From positions 63,522 through 117,474 of the forward strand of contig ML976795.1 of assembly GCA_010015655.1 (NCBI GenBank): a DNA stretch of 53,953 nt, read 5' to 3'. The translations under genes were made by a program, and so were the position numbers. The notes under the pieces are model-generated. The model was not told the origin of the DNA. It made no database searches and worked only from the letters and a program-made list of their open reading frames with translations. This document shows positions 21,357 to 32,900 of this stretch, piece after piece. Each line of letters opens with the position of its first letter. Positions within the stretch are counted from its first letter, which is position 1. This stretch comes from Bimuria novae-zelandiae CBS 107.79. Taxonomy: Eukaryota > Ascomycota > Dothideomycetes > Pleosporales > Didymosphaeriaceae.

Positions 21357-24300
21357 ATGCCACAAACAGTTAGGCATTAATTAAGCTACTAGTACAGCTT
21401 AAAAGAACATAAATAAAAGCCATGCTAGACTCAGGAGCACAGGAAAGTTATATGTTAAGGAAAGCACTTAATAGAGCAGGACTCTATAAGCGCAAGAAGG
21501 CTATACCCTATGCTATCCATGTCGCGAATAGACAACTAATGCCCGGCAAAGCAACAATCGAATACGAGGTCGAGACTACCCTTACGATCTATAGACACCA
21601 GGAATTAATTACCCTTGACATTATTAAGGAAGCCAATCACGACGTGATTTTAGGATTACCCTAGTTAAGGAAGCACAACCCTATAATTAACTAAGAAAAG
21701 AAAGAGCTATCCTTTAAGCGCTACAATAGTGCATTACAAGTAAAGCCTACGCATTAACAGAGTATAATAGTAGATAAGAGAGCTATTAATAACATAGTTT
21801 CGCAACCAGAAGTTAATAAACACGAAACTAACTTAGCAGACGCTAGCAGGAACCACTAGGTTATAAAGCGTAAGCACGAAGAGAATAGCACACCTCTTAA
21901 TATCCCCGACAAATATAAAGAATAGAGTTATTTATTTTGGGAAGAGAAAGGAGCAAATGCCCTTCCTAAGCATACACACTAAGACCATCGCATTATTCTC
22001 GAAGAGGGAAAAACGCCACCCTTTAGACCACTATACGGACAGAGCGCAAAAGAACTCCAATAGACACGCGAATTCCTAAAGAAAGCCCTTAAAAGGTAAT
22101 AAATACGCAAGTCAGAATCGCTAGTAGTATCACCCTTAATATTCGTTGTAAAGAAGGATGGAACACAACGTCTATGCATCGACTATAAAAGGCTGAATAA
22201 TATAATAATTAAGAACAAATACCCACTACTAAATATACAAGAGTCTCGAGACAGGCTAGGACGAGCTAAGATATTTACACAATTCGACCTACGAGACGGA
22301 TACCACCTCATATAAATAGTAGCAGGTGACGAGTGGAAGACAGCTTTTTAAACTAGATATAGACTATTTAAGTACTAAGTTATGCCTTTTAGACTTACGA
22401 ACGCACCAGCAACGTTCTAAGTAATAATTAATAACGTACTAAGGAACTATCTTGATATATTTATAGTTGCCTACCTTAACGACATCCTGGTATTTTCTAA
22501 ATAAGAGAAGGATTATGTGCAACACGTATAAATAGTACTTTAAGCGCTAGATAGCGCTAACCTATAATTAAAACTTAAGAAATACAAGTTTTATGTCACG
22601 GAACTAGAGTTTCTAGGACATGTTATTAATACCGAAGGTATCTAAGTAAGCCCTTCGAAGATTAAGGAAGTAAAGAAGTAGAAATTACTTACTAACCTTA
22701 AGAAAGTATAAGCCTTCCTTGGATTTACAGGATTTAATAGACTGTTCATCACGAACTACTCTAGAATCACACTACCACTCACGAACCTCACGAAGAAAGA
22801 CAAATCTTTCGATTAGATAGAAGAATGCGAATAAGTATTCTAAACACTACGAGAAGCATGCATTACGCCACTAGTCCTTATACACTTCCAGGATAACAAA
22901 CTATTACGTATTAAAATAGACGCAAGTAATCTAGCGATTGGGGCATGTGCAAAGCAAGAAAAGAATGGCAAATGGCACCTAATTACATACTACGCACACA
23001 AGTTTACACTAGAAAAATCACGGTACAAAGTACACGACAAAGAACTACTCGCGATAGTAAAAGCTATTAAACACTAAAGGATCTACGTACATAGTTGCTT
23101 AGAACTTACGATCTTTACGGACTATAAGAACCTCACACGATTCATAACCACGAAAGAACTAAACTAACGACAAGGAAGATGGTCAGAAACGCTAAGACAA
23201 TACAAATTTAAAATTATATATACTCTAGGCAAGGAAAACGGACGAGTAGATACTTTTAGTAGAATAAATAATAATAGAGAAAAGGTTAAAACCTACTCCG
23301 TAATACTAAAATAAAATCCCGATAGTTCTCTAGAACCCACGGCAGAACTCAATTAACTCCTTGTACTCACAAGAGAAGTATCCAAGGAGCAATAGACAGA
23401 GGTTATACAATAATACCACGACGACCCTGTATATGGACACCCTGGAATCAGAAAGACGATAGAACTGATTCAGAGGAACTATAGCTTTAAAGGAATTAAG
23501 GAAGCAGTAGTAACCTACATACGCAAATGCGCAGAATGCCAGCGCAACAAATACGCAACACATCTTAAGTACAGAGAGATATAAGCTATCTAGATACCCA
23601 CAGCACTATAGGAAGACATCGCTATAGACTTTATTACAGGACTACCAAAATCAAGAGATCCTGTAACTGGAATTACTTACGACGCAATACTAAATATTAT
23701 CTATTAATTTACTAAATACGTGGAATTACTACCATGCTAAAAGACGACTACAGCTAAGGAACTCGCATTCCTTATCCTAGACCGACTTATAAGGCACCAC
23801 GGTATTCCAAAGACAATTATTAGCGATAGAGACAAACTCTTTACCTTAAACTACTAGACAACCCTAATGGCACTTATTAGAATAAAACGGAAGCTATCGA
23901 CAGCACACTATCCACAAACTAACGGACAGACAGAACGTACGAATTAAACCATCGAAACGTACCTACGCATCTACTGTAATAACTAGAAGAATGACTGAAT
24001 TTCCTTATTACCTATAGCATAGTTAGCATACAACAACAAGATATCAGCAGTAACAGGATTCACACTATTTTATGCAAACCACGGAAGATATTTACATCTC
24101 TTTAATTAAACACTTGCTACAACAATTAAGACAGAAGAAGTAATAAACATGGCAGAAACTATAAAGAAAACACATGCACAACTCTGAGAAAACCTCGAGA
24201 AAGCTTAACAGCAAAGCATTTCCTACACGAACCGAAAAAGAAAAACGGCACCTTAGCTAAAGAAGGGGGATAAAGCATATCTACTTACGAAAAATCTTCG

Positions 24301-24676
24301 AACCTAGAAGAAAAAGCACAAGAAACTAGATCATGTTAAGGTCGGGCTATTTTTTATTATCGAACAAATATCACCGGTTAACTACTAATTAGAACTACCG
24401 CCAGACGCAAAGATACACCCGGTATTCCACATAGACCAACTCGAACCCGCAGACCCTGAAACACCAGTCGAAATAACCTTCTATCACCAGCCAGAGGAAG
24501 AAAACGAATTTGAAGTTAAAACACTCCTAGGATACAGAGAAGTAGGACTAAAAGACTTCCGAGATAACAAGTTCCTACAAGAATGGTTAGTTAAGTAGAA
24601 AGGCTACCCACACTTAGAAAACACATGGGAACCTAAGTCTAAACTCCGTAAGAATTACTAGCAACTCCTAAAATGA
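21340..24676 (+). pseudogene. LTR-D pol (protease, RT, RNase H, integrase, chromodomain)
   Basis: One frame, -1 relative to gag. Protease: LDSGAQESYM (21425 on) and HDVILGLP. Reverse transcriptase: PLIFVVKKDGTQRLCIDYK, FDLRDGYH, and YLNDILVFS at 22472-22498, where the catalytic YLDD has become YLND by a G-to-A change. RNase H: IDASNLAIGACAKQ and DKELLAIVKAIKH. Integrase: HPGIRKTIELI with CAECQRNK (zinc site), IDFITGLPKSR, ISDRDKLF and HYPQTNGQTERTN. The C-terminus has KIHPVFHIDQLEP and a chromodomain with EWLVK-KGYPHLENTWEP. The stop TGA at 24674-24676 ends the frame. About 40 TAA/TAG codons plus the YLND change inactivate it. Confidence 0.93.
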
Positions 24677-24778
24677 GCACGAAGCAAGATCTACAATTAC
24701 CACCACTATACTAGAATAATAAGAGAAAGCTTTAAAGGGAACGAGACTTACGCCACGATAATACTAAAGAAGAACACT

Positions 24779-25320
24779 ACGCGATAGACAAGGAAGGAGC
24801 ATTAGTAAAGTCGTCTAATATTCCTATTATAGACCACAGAAGAGGAGAGAGCCTAATCCTGGACGCAGCTAAAGGACAATCGCTAAGGTCGGCGTTAACC
24901 TTAAGTTCTCTAGCAGCCTCTATCTCTAACGCCAAATATTACGCTTTTCGCTTAGCACGCTCTTTAGCTTACTTTAATATTTTCTTATTTCGCAGAAGCC
25001 ACGTTAAAACTTCTGCTAACAACCTTTTATCTTCATCCACCTGCTTTTAATACTCCTTACGAGTTTTATCCAAGGACGCCCACGACAAGTTAACACAAGG
25101 GTTTTAAGAGCGCACGCACTCGGCACACTTTAGATAAGCGTTAGAATTAGAAGAAGGTATAATAATATAATTAGTGCTAAATAAGAGATAACAATTACAA
25201 GAGATAGGACAAAGGACACTATTATAACGAATTTCGGAGCTAAGGCGAATAGCGTAGGCCTTAGAGGAAGATATTATAGCAAGAACCAAATAAGTGCAGG
25301 GTCACCAGACTTTAACTAAT
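24779..25320 (-). pseudogene. Antisense ORF of LTR-D (Cys motifs plus basic coiled-coil-like tail)
   Basis: On the strand opposite to pol, in the gap between the pol stop and the 3' LTR, a frame reads CNCYLLF, KCAECVRS-NPCVNLSWASL, DKTRKEY (25050-25070), LLAEVLTWLLRNKKILK, AKERAKRK (from 24968) and DCPLAASR. In the stretch from the Cys motifs to AKERAKRK and just beyond, the only interruptions are four TAA codons, each replaceable by glutamine. LTR-B's antisense frame shares DKTRKEY and AKER at exactly 102 nt spacing. No ATG is visible at its 5' end; it may start in or across the LTR. Likely a small zinc-binding, basic, possibly dimerising protein. Function and family are unknown to me. Confidence 0.65.
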
Positions 25321-25372
25321 TAATAGGATAGGTCAGGTGATCCGAGGACGGATCAGTAGAGGAGGGGGATAA

Positions 25373-25798
25373 TGTTAAGATCCAATCTTACAGACACTTG
25401 GCTAGGCTCCAGGACGCCTATGGTCTACAGGTGACTAATAAAGGCGCAGTACCAGGAGGTCACGTGACTGCTCGACGTGCTTAACTCGAGCAAGTCGAGC
25501 AGACGCAGGAGCCAAGACATCTACTCGCTATGCTCGCTTCAAGCATGTCGAGCAGGAGAAGTATATAGGAACGCAAGGAGGAGTCTCTTCTACTTATATT
25601 TAACCTGTTTATTAATCTATCGTTTAGATCTGAGTAAGCAACCTTGTTAATTTAATTATGCTATACACACCTTTAATACCAACGCCCCCAGTAACACGCG
25701 CAAGCTATCACTACCACCCTCTCCTGTCCTACTAGTATTCCTGCCTAAGAACCAACCTTAGCCCCTTAGGGATTAGCTATCTCTTTGGGATCTTAACA
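25373..25798 (+). repeat. LTR-D 3' LTR
   Basis: 426 bp; equals the 5' LTR minus one 53-bp unit, with a few transitions. Contains GTCACGTGACTGCTC at 25459-25473. Confidence 0.94.
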
Positions 25799-26765
25799 TA
25801 TTTTAATATAGCTTAGTAAACTTCTCTTAATAATTTAACGTAGTAGCTTAGTAAAGGTTCTTATAAGATTCTTAAGTTCTTTAAGAGTAGTTTTCTTACT
25901 ATATTAGGTATTCTACTTTTTTACCTCTACGGGACTAGTGTTTTTTATATATATTAACTATACTATACTTCTCCTCCCCCTCTTTTATTATAATTACTTT
26001 AGGCTAGGCGTTATTAGTGGTTTAGCTAGGGAGAGAGTTTAACAAGGCTAACTTTAGCCTATCTACGTAGAACCTTAGGTGCATGTTTGGCGGGACATCT
26101 AGTTCTACTACGTAAAAGTTTATTACTTTTCTTATAGTAAACTTTCTTTACTTTTAGTTAAGCTTTTTACTTAAATATTAGTTTTAGAAGCAGTTCTTAT
26201 ACTTTAGCTACACGTTATCTTCTTTCTTTAAGATTAAAGCGTTTTTACGTTAATAGTTTACTAGGCGCTCTTATTTTTATTAAGTTATTATTATTTTTAC
26301 TTAGGTAAAGTTAAAAACCTTTTTAAACTTTTTTATTATTACCTTTATAGCCTTCTTTATATTAGTTCTAAGCTTTAAGGCTAATTTCCGTGCCCTAGAG
26401 TTCTTAACTAGTTTAATATTCTAGCTGTAGGATAGGAAAAATAAGCTAACTCTTATTAATATAGCTTCTTACCCTTTAATAGCTATCGAAGCTATAGAAA
26501 GCCTAATTAGCTAATTATCTTATTATTAGTTATAGTACGCCTAGAGGTAGGCTTTAAGAATAGAGTTTATTTATTTTATTTACCTATCCGTCTCTAGGTA
26601 CTTTACTATAGATAGTCTTTAGTTAATACCTGCTTATTTATAGAGTGTAGTCTAAAATTTGCTTACGAATTGTCCCCCGCGGTCTAATATAATAGAGGAA
26701 GGGAAGAAGTAGTCTACTACTTAGTATTAAAAAAATACTATTATAACTTATAATATAATTATAAT
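25799..26765 (-). pseudogene. LTR-A integrase C-terminal half and chromodomain region
   Basis: Minus-strand reading. VVDYFFPSSII-DRGGQFVSKF around 26640-26720 carries the second catalytic aspartate region of a Ty3/gypsy integrase. Then come YLETDR (26560s) for the usual YHPETDGQTE, ILKAYL-AYYN, SLFFLSYS, and an SH3-like tail with LSKKL and FYVVELDVPPNMHLRFYVDR (about 26060-26150), followed by a chromodomain-like EPLLSYYVKLLREVY just before LTR-D. The N-terminal half of the same integrase is at about 29940-30120. The right break near 26766 is estimated from where frames change. Confidence 0.82.
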
Positions 26766-27725
26766 ATATACTAATTTACTTTTAATAAACATCAATTGCG
26801 CTCTTCTTCTTAATCTAGGAATGCTCTATTCGCTATTCTAGGTACGCCTTAAACACTACTAGGTCGTATCTGTGTAGCTAATCCTTTAGAGATAGCCCTG
26901 TCTCTTCTTAGAGTACAAGATAGTAACTACACGCCGTTAGCCTAAAATATATTAATTAACTTTTATAATGCGTGCCTCTCTTAGAATTTGCTTTCTACCT
27001 TCTATAATTTTTTTATTTTATTAAAGTGCCTTAGTTTCGCTAGTCCTTGATTCTAATAGTAGGCTATTCTCTTTAGAATTATACTTGCCTTAGAATTTAG
27101 TAGTACGTCTCGCTTTCTATCTTACTCTCTATTAAAGTCGATGCCGCTATCTCTAGAACTATTAGTTTATAGGTTAGCTAGCGATTTAGCATTCGTGTTT
27201 AAACCTAAATCTATAACTAATTTAAGACAATTATTAAGCGAGAAGCTTAAACTATAGTCTAATAATAGTGTTATAGGGTAAGACAGGCTTTTATAGATCG
27301 GCACGGCGCTTAAGGTAGGAGGGATGTTGCGACATCGTCTCTTCGTTCTGTTGGTAGCGACGGTAGGGGCTAGTGCAGTCACAGCGCGCGAGAGGCTAGC
27401 TCTGCGGCCGCGTCGAGCCATCATTATCTTGTCGTAAGCAGATTGGCGAGGTCAAGGACGGCGGCTGCAAACTGGAGGTATGCGACGAAGTAGTTAAATG
27501 TAGAGGGGTAAAGACCTGGCAGGAGTGCAATTTATAAGGTCGGTCGGAGGAGTGCCTGCGGGGCAGAAGATGGAGGGTCATCATGTCTAGTCCAGCGGCG
27601 TCGCTCGCGGCGGCGCTTGCCCTCAAGCACGGTGATGAGGGTAAGTGAGCCTGGTGGGGCGTGGTCATCAAAGTGCTCGGCGGAAGCGACCCCAGTTCAG
27701 GCACCGTCTTGGCGACCGGGGGTTA
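26766..27725 (-). pseudogene. Tyrosine-recombinase-like (DUF3435/captain-type) gene fragment with its 5' region
   Basis: This block interrupts the LTR-A integrase. On the minus strand a GC-rich leader (27725-27430) is followed by an ATG at 27424 opening MMARRGRRASLSRAVTALAP, then degraded AT-rich coding sequence. In one frame at about 26790-26890 it reads LHRYDLVVFKAYLE-RIEHS then IKKKSAIDVY-K-IS, close to the N-terminal SAM-like region of fungal DUF3435 proteins (pattern FKAYL.WR..NSRIKK.S....YWK.LSM). The catalytic tyrosine-recombinase half is missing. DUF3435 proteins include the captain recombinases of Starship elements. The identification rests on one motif block read across frame changes, so it is tentative. 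Confidence 0.45.
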
Positions 27726-27769
27726 CCGAATCTTGGCAGCTTGTGCCGCACCTCAGCTCATGCCACACC
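27726..27769 (+). repeat. Fot1-like left terminal inverted repeat
   Basis: Forty-four bases matching the reverse complement of 29799-29842 with two transition differences. Confidence 0.9.
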
Positions 27770-27799
27770 CCAACAAGCTTAATTGGCTAGTAACTTTAT

Positions 27800-29780
27800 A
27801 CTATAGATATACTAAAACGTGCTATTATTACGAGATCTCTTAGGGTTAAAGGTAATTAAGGCTATAGATTTATACTATTTACTTAGCTTATTAATATTTA
27901 CTTAGTATTTTAATCTAGCGGCCTCTATAGGTTAATAATGTTAATACTAGTAATATAGCCTCTACTACCTCTATAGCTCTACTAAGTACTTTTATACGCC
28001 TAATAATCTGCTTATAAAGTATAAAGAGTATTTTAAGAGCTAATTAAGCTATCTTAATTAATTATTAGTATTATTTTTAGGTTCTGCGGGCCTATTAATT
28101 AAAATATTTTTATATAGCTATATTAGCTTTCTAGCGCCTACACGCCTTTTTATTAGCTACTTAAGTAATACGTCTCTCCTTAGCTAATTAAGCCTTAAGT
28201 AGTTAATTAGCCCTATAAACTTTTATTTAATTAGCTTTTTAATACTTCTTTTGCTTCTTTTCTTAATTAAGTTAGTATTAAAGATTACGTGCCCTTTATA
28301 CTTTACTAAAAGACTAAAATATTACTCTACTATAGCTCTAATTAAGGGGTAAAGGCCTACCTTTTTTAGAGCGGCGTTTTTTAGTAAGTAGGGCTTCTTA
28401 TAGGTGCTTGTTCTCCTTATTTAGGAGCTATTTTTAGATAGTAATATAGTATACTATTTAACTTAGCTTTTTAGCCTAATTATTACCTCCTATACTAATA
28501 ATAGCCTTTAGGAGCTAATTAATTTTACGCTAATTAGACGCGCTAAGGGCTAAAGTATTACTATTAAGTATATTTTAATTAAATAGTGTTAATTAATAGG
28601 ATTAATTAAGAATCCTTTATACATTAAGTAGCTATATACTAGTAGCTTTTAAGGCACTAAGGATTAATTAAGGCCTTATTATATTAATTTAGGCCCTTTA
28701 GAAAAGTTAATAAAAGTCCCTTATAGTTATAGCAATAAGCCCCTAGCTAGTGTTAATAAATAAGGTAAGCTTATTTAAATATGCTATTAATAGAGGCTTA
28801 AATATAAATATATTAAGAGGCTACAGCGTATAGGTTGTATAGGGTAGATAAATAGCTAGCAAGATCCTATTATGGTTATAATAGTTAATAAAATCTATAG
28901 TAACATGGAATTTATAGCTATTAAAAATTAATAATTAATATAATTATTAAGCTTTTTCTTTAGTAAGGCGATTAAATACCCTCTCTAGCTATGCTAGCCC
29001 TATCTGATTATTGCTCCAGCCAGAATTAGATAAGGTGACAAAGGTGGATAGCTTGGCAGGGTTAATATCCTTAACCTAGGTATCCAGTATATTGCCAGCG
29101 GTGGATGAATAGATTAGGGCTGGGTTAAGACAGCTCCCATCTGCATAGATACCTGCAATCAGGGATATCCAATCACGGGATCCATCCTGGATGGCCTGCG
29201 GTACAGTATGTACCTCCTATAGAGGGCGATTAAATATCCTCTTTAACCTAGACAGGATACTAATTAGGAAGCCTTTCTTATCTATATTATATATATAATA
29301 AGCCTTTATTTAATACTAGCTAATTTTATTGCGTAGGAGGTTAAAGTAGAGCTTATATTTATATAGGGAATTAGCTACGTGGCGATTATAATTAATACTA
29401 GTAGTCTATTAAGATATTAAGGATTTTTTATTCTTAGTAGTAAAATAATTAACCTAAGTAATAAAAACTTTTTCATAGGCTATTATAAAGGTAAAACTTT
29501 TAATTATCTAGCGTGTAGGTAGTAGGCCCTATTTAGTAAGTATTTTAATATACTATAAGAGCTCTATCTCCTTCTTATAGCTAAAGTTATATTATTTAGC
29601 GTCGTTATCTTCGCGCAACGCTATAAGGCCTTAGTACTAGTGCTATAGTATAGATTTTATAATTCTATAATGTTTTATAACTTTTTTATATAAAAAAGAT
29701 TCTCTTAGTTTTTATAATTTAATTGCCGTGATCGTGGCTTTAATTAAATCTATATTAGTAAAGATATAAGGGGTTAAAGT
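27800..29780 (-). pseudogene. Fot1/pogo-type transposase, RIP-degraded
   Basis: In the preserved patch the minus strand reads DGSRDWISLIAGIYADGS, LNPALIYSSTAGNILDT and INPAKLSTFVTLSNSGWSNN, the typical DDE_1 segment of fungal pogo/Fot1 transposases, with an N-terminal CENP-B-like HTH expected nearer 29.6 kb. Outside this patch the frame is full of TAA/TAG. Exact start and stop cannot be fixed. Confidence 0.82.
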
Positions 29781-29798
29781 TAGTATTAATTATGAGTA

Positions 29799-29842
29799 GG
29801 TGCGGCATGAGCTAAGGTGCGGCACAAGCTGCCAAGATTCGG
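29799..29842 (-). repeat. Fot1-like right terminal inverted repeat
   Basis: Partner of 27726-27769. Confidence 0.9.
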
Positions 29843-29844
29843 TA

Positions 29845-29935
29845 TCTCTAAAGCAGCGAGCCTTTGGGGGCTAAGCGAGGTGGAAAGGCCGCCAAAAGCG
29901 GCGGTAGATGCCCTCCCAAAATAGACGCACTTCCA
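29845..29935 (-). other. Distal part of the GC-rich block carrying the recombinase-like fragment
   Basis: When the Fot1 element is removed this GC-rich stretch joins 27725 and extends upstream of the recombinase-like ATG. It contains a short palindrome GCCGCCAAAAGCGGCGG. Its right edge is where the LTR-A integrase frame resumes (about 29936). I see no terminal repeat or target duplication that would define the whole block. Confidence 0.5.
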
Positions 29936-32900
29936 CGGCCACTTGAATATTTATAAGTATATTAAGATTTAAGAGACTAATAAACTTAAAGTCCTTATTA
30001 AGTCTATCTATAATTATTATAATAGTCGTGCAGCTATCGCTCTTAGGTAAAATAATAATATAGTTTATTATAATATCTTTCTATCCTTATTTAGGTAGTA
30101 ATAAGGGCTTTAGCAGGCCTTGTTTCGCTTCTCTCTATAATTTAGTTCTTTTATAAATATTATAGTTCTTAATATACTGCCTTACTTAGATATTGCTAAA
30201 AAGAAATAGTCTTAAGTAAGGATTTTATAGGTATTTTTTTATTTTAAGTATTTTAAATCTAAAGAACTATGCGCGATCGCTATTAGCTTTATTTATAAAA
30301 GTTTTAATTCTAATATTTATTATTTTAACTTATAGCGTAGGTACCCTCAGTTATTTATACTATATTCTAAGATACTAATAAATAACTTTTATCTAGGTTC
30401 GAACTTCCTAAGCCTGTTCTTAATATAGGCTTTTATTTTACTATACGCGCTATCTTTATCGCGTTCTACCTCTTATTATATAGTTTTAAAGTCTAGTTTG
30501 CGTTACTTGGCAAGGCTATCGCCTCCTTAAAAGGTTAATATAGGTAGTTTAGGGCGTGTTAGGTGAGCGAGCACTAGGTTCTTATTTACTTTAGTATAAT
30601 TAGGTTCTTTTATAGTAGTAGGTGTTTAAGGGATAAAAGACTTTAAGCTATTTTTTTTAATAGTCTTTTAAAAAAGTATAAAGTGCCTTAACTTTAATTT
30701 ATTATTTCTACTATTTTTTAGCAAGTTTTAGTCCCTTTAAAAAAAGGCGTTTGCCCTAGAGTTTACTAACTTTAGTTTATATAAAAATATTATATTAATA
30801 TAGCTAAATATATTTATTTACTAAACGTATTGTTCGTCTAACCTTTATTTAGTAGCGAAATACGTAAGGTTTTTATAATTAGTATAGACTGTAACGTACT
30901 TTACTACTTAATATATATAGTCCTATTTATTTATATATTTAATAACTATAAGCATTTCTTTATTATAGATGCTATAGTTATATTTTGCTAGGCTATTCTT
31001 CGCTAAGAAGTAAGTTACTATGCGTATAATTTTATTATTATTATACTAAAAGAAGTATCCCCTAATTAACTTACTAAAGGCGTTTACTTCTAGTACTAAT
31101 TCTTATTTAGGGTTAAAGTAGGCTAGTGCGGGATCCGTATAAAACGCTATTTTTAGAAAGTTAAATACATGCTACTACTTTTATCCTTAAATAAATTCTA
31201 CTCCTTTACTAGTAAGCTTTATAAGGGGGCTTACTATGCTAGAGAAGTCTTATATAAATTTTTAATAAAAGTTTATAAAACCCACTAAGCTTTAGACTCC
31301 CTTTACTAAAGTTAGTAGCTTTTATTCTTAAATTACTTAGATTTTATTTAGGTCTATGCTTACGTCCTTATTAACTTTTATAATAAATTTAAGGTACTTA
31401 GTCTTTTTAACGTAGAACTTAGATTTTTTAATATTTAAGTATAGTCTTATAGCCCTTAACTTTAAAATTATAGTACGTACTTTCTCTTCGTGATCTTTTT
31501 AGCTACTACTAGAGAAAATAAAAACATTATATATATATGCTAAGTAGTAGTTATTAAGATACTCCTTTAGCACCTAATTAATACACTACTAAAATATACT
31601 TAGCGCGTTAGCTAAGCTAAAAGGAACTATTAGCTACTTATAAAAACTAAATTAGGTTTTGAACGCTATTTTTTATCCCTCGCCTTTTACTATCTAAAGC
31701 TTATAAAAGGCTTAAATTATATTAAGTTTACTAAACTATTTAGCTTTCGCGAGGAGCTAAAGAGTCTTACTAATTAATAGTAAAAGGTACTAGTTCTTTT
31801 TTAAAATAGTATTTAAGGCTTAATAATTAACGTAGAAGCATAGTCCTCTACTAGGTTTTTTAATAAATAATACTAAAGTAGTAGCGCTAGACTTACTTAC
31901 CTAAATAAAGTTTTTATTTAAGTATTTAATAAACCTTTTTTAAAGGACAAGCAACTCCTCGCGAGACGTATTAAATAGAGGGCTATAAAGGATTTTTAGG
32001 ATTTTATTATCTTTTTCACTAAAAGGGATAAAAAGATTTACTCTAGATCTATAGTGCAAGGGGAGCTTGTTAGCTTGTTTCTTATAAAAGATACGCTATA
32101 AGTCCTTAAAAGCTTTAGGTAATAACTTTTATAGGTTTACTTTTAGCTTATAGGTTAACGCCTTCTATATATCTTTTATTAATATAAAAAATACCTTAAC
32201 CTTATCTCCTAGGTATTAATTACGCTAATCTAGGGCTATAAAGGCTATAGCTAATACCCCTTAAGGCTTTATTAATAGTTTTTTATCTTTTTAGTTACGG
32301 ATGTAGGTGCCTAAACTTCTAATGTAAATTAATTTCTGTACTAAGGCTAGTTTAATCTTATTCTTCTTTATCTAGATTAGGCTAAGGATTAGATCGTACA
32401 ACCTGTCGTTAGGTAAGACGTATAGCTATATTAGTTCTATATAGCTATTAATATTTACTTTTAGTTAGACTACTTTACGTACGAAGAGTTTCATACCTCT
32501 AATACTAATAACCTCTTATAAATAGGGTAGGTTCTTGCGCTATAGGTAGGCTTTTATTATAAGTTTTTTTTAATATAAATTTAAAGGTTAAATAACCTAA
32601 ATTAATTATCGTTAATATAAATATAATATTATTAATAAGCAGGTATACTATTATTAGTATTAAGTTTAGCTATAGCCTTTAAAGGTTATTAAAACTTATT
32701 TTTTACCCTTTTTTTACTTTTACCTCTTAGTGGCGACTGTTGCTAGGAAGATTTAGTTTTTTAAATTAGTAGAGGCTATATTAAACTTTCTATTAAAAAA
32801 TTCCTTAGTAGTAAGTGTAGCAGCATAAACTTATACTAGCTTTATTATAAGTAAAAGTTTATACTACTTCGCGTAGTGTCCCGTATCTCTATAATAAAAA

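Larger units (their letters stand above)
18947..25798 (+). mobile_element. LTR-D: Ty3/gypsy chromovirus, lightly RIP-mutated, inserted in LTR-A
   Basis: LTRs of 479 bp (18947-19425) and 426 bp (25373-25798) begin TGTTAAGATCCAATC and end TTAACA; the 53-bp length difference is one extra tandem unit. TSD tattt at 18942-18946 and 25799-25803. A purine tract agaggaggggga precedes the right LTR. The element holds a complete gag and pol order with recognisable domains throughout and is the least decayed gypsy copy here, probably the youngest of them. Same family as LTR-B but in opposite orientation and with a different U3. Nearly all stops are TAA/TAG at glutamine positions. Confidence 0.94.
27726..29842 (-). 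mobile_element. Fot1/pogo-like Tc1-mariner transposon
   Basis: Flanked by TA at 27724-27725 and 29843-29844. Inverted repeats of about 44 bp start CCGAATCTTGGCAGCTTGTG at both ends with two mismatches. The internal 2 kb is RIP-mutated apart from a patch at about 28985-29220 that encodes a recognisable DDE domain on the minus strand. Length and TA duplication fit the fungal Fot1/pogo group. Confidence 0.9.

Noticed and set aside
27396..27704. 102-codon minus ORF in the GC-rich leader
   Set aside because: Pro/Ser-rich low-complexity frame upstream of the better supported ATG at 27424; no domain, so probably leader sequence.
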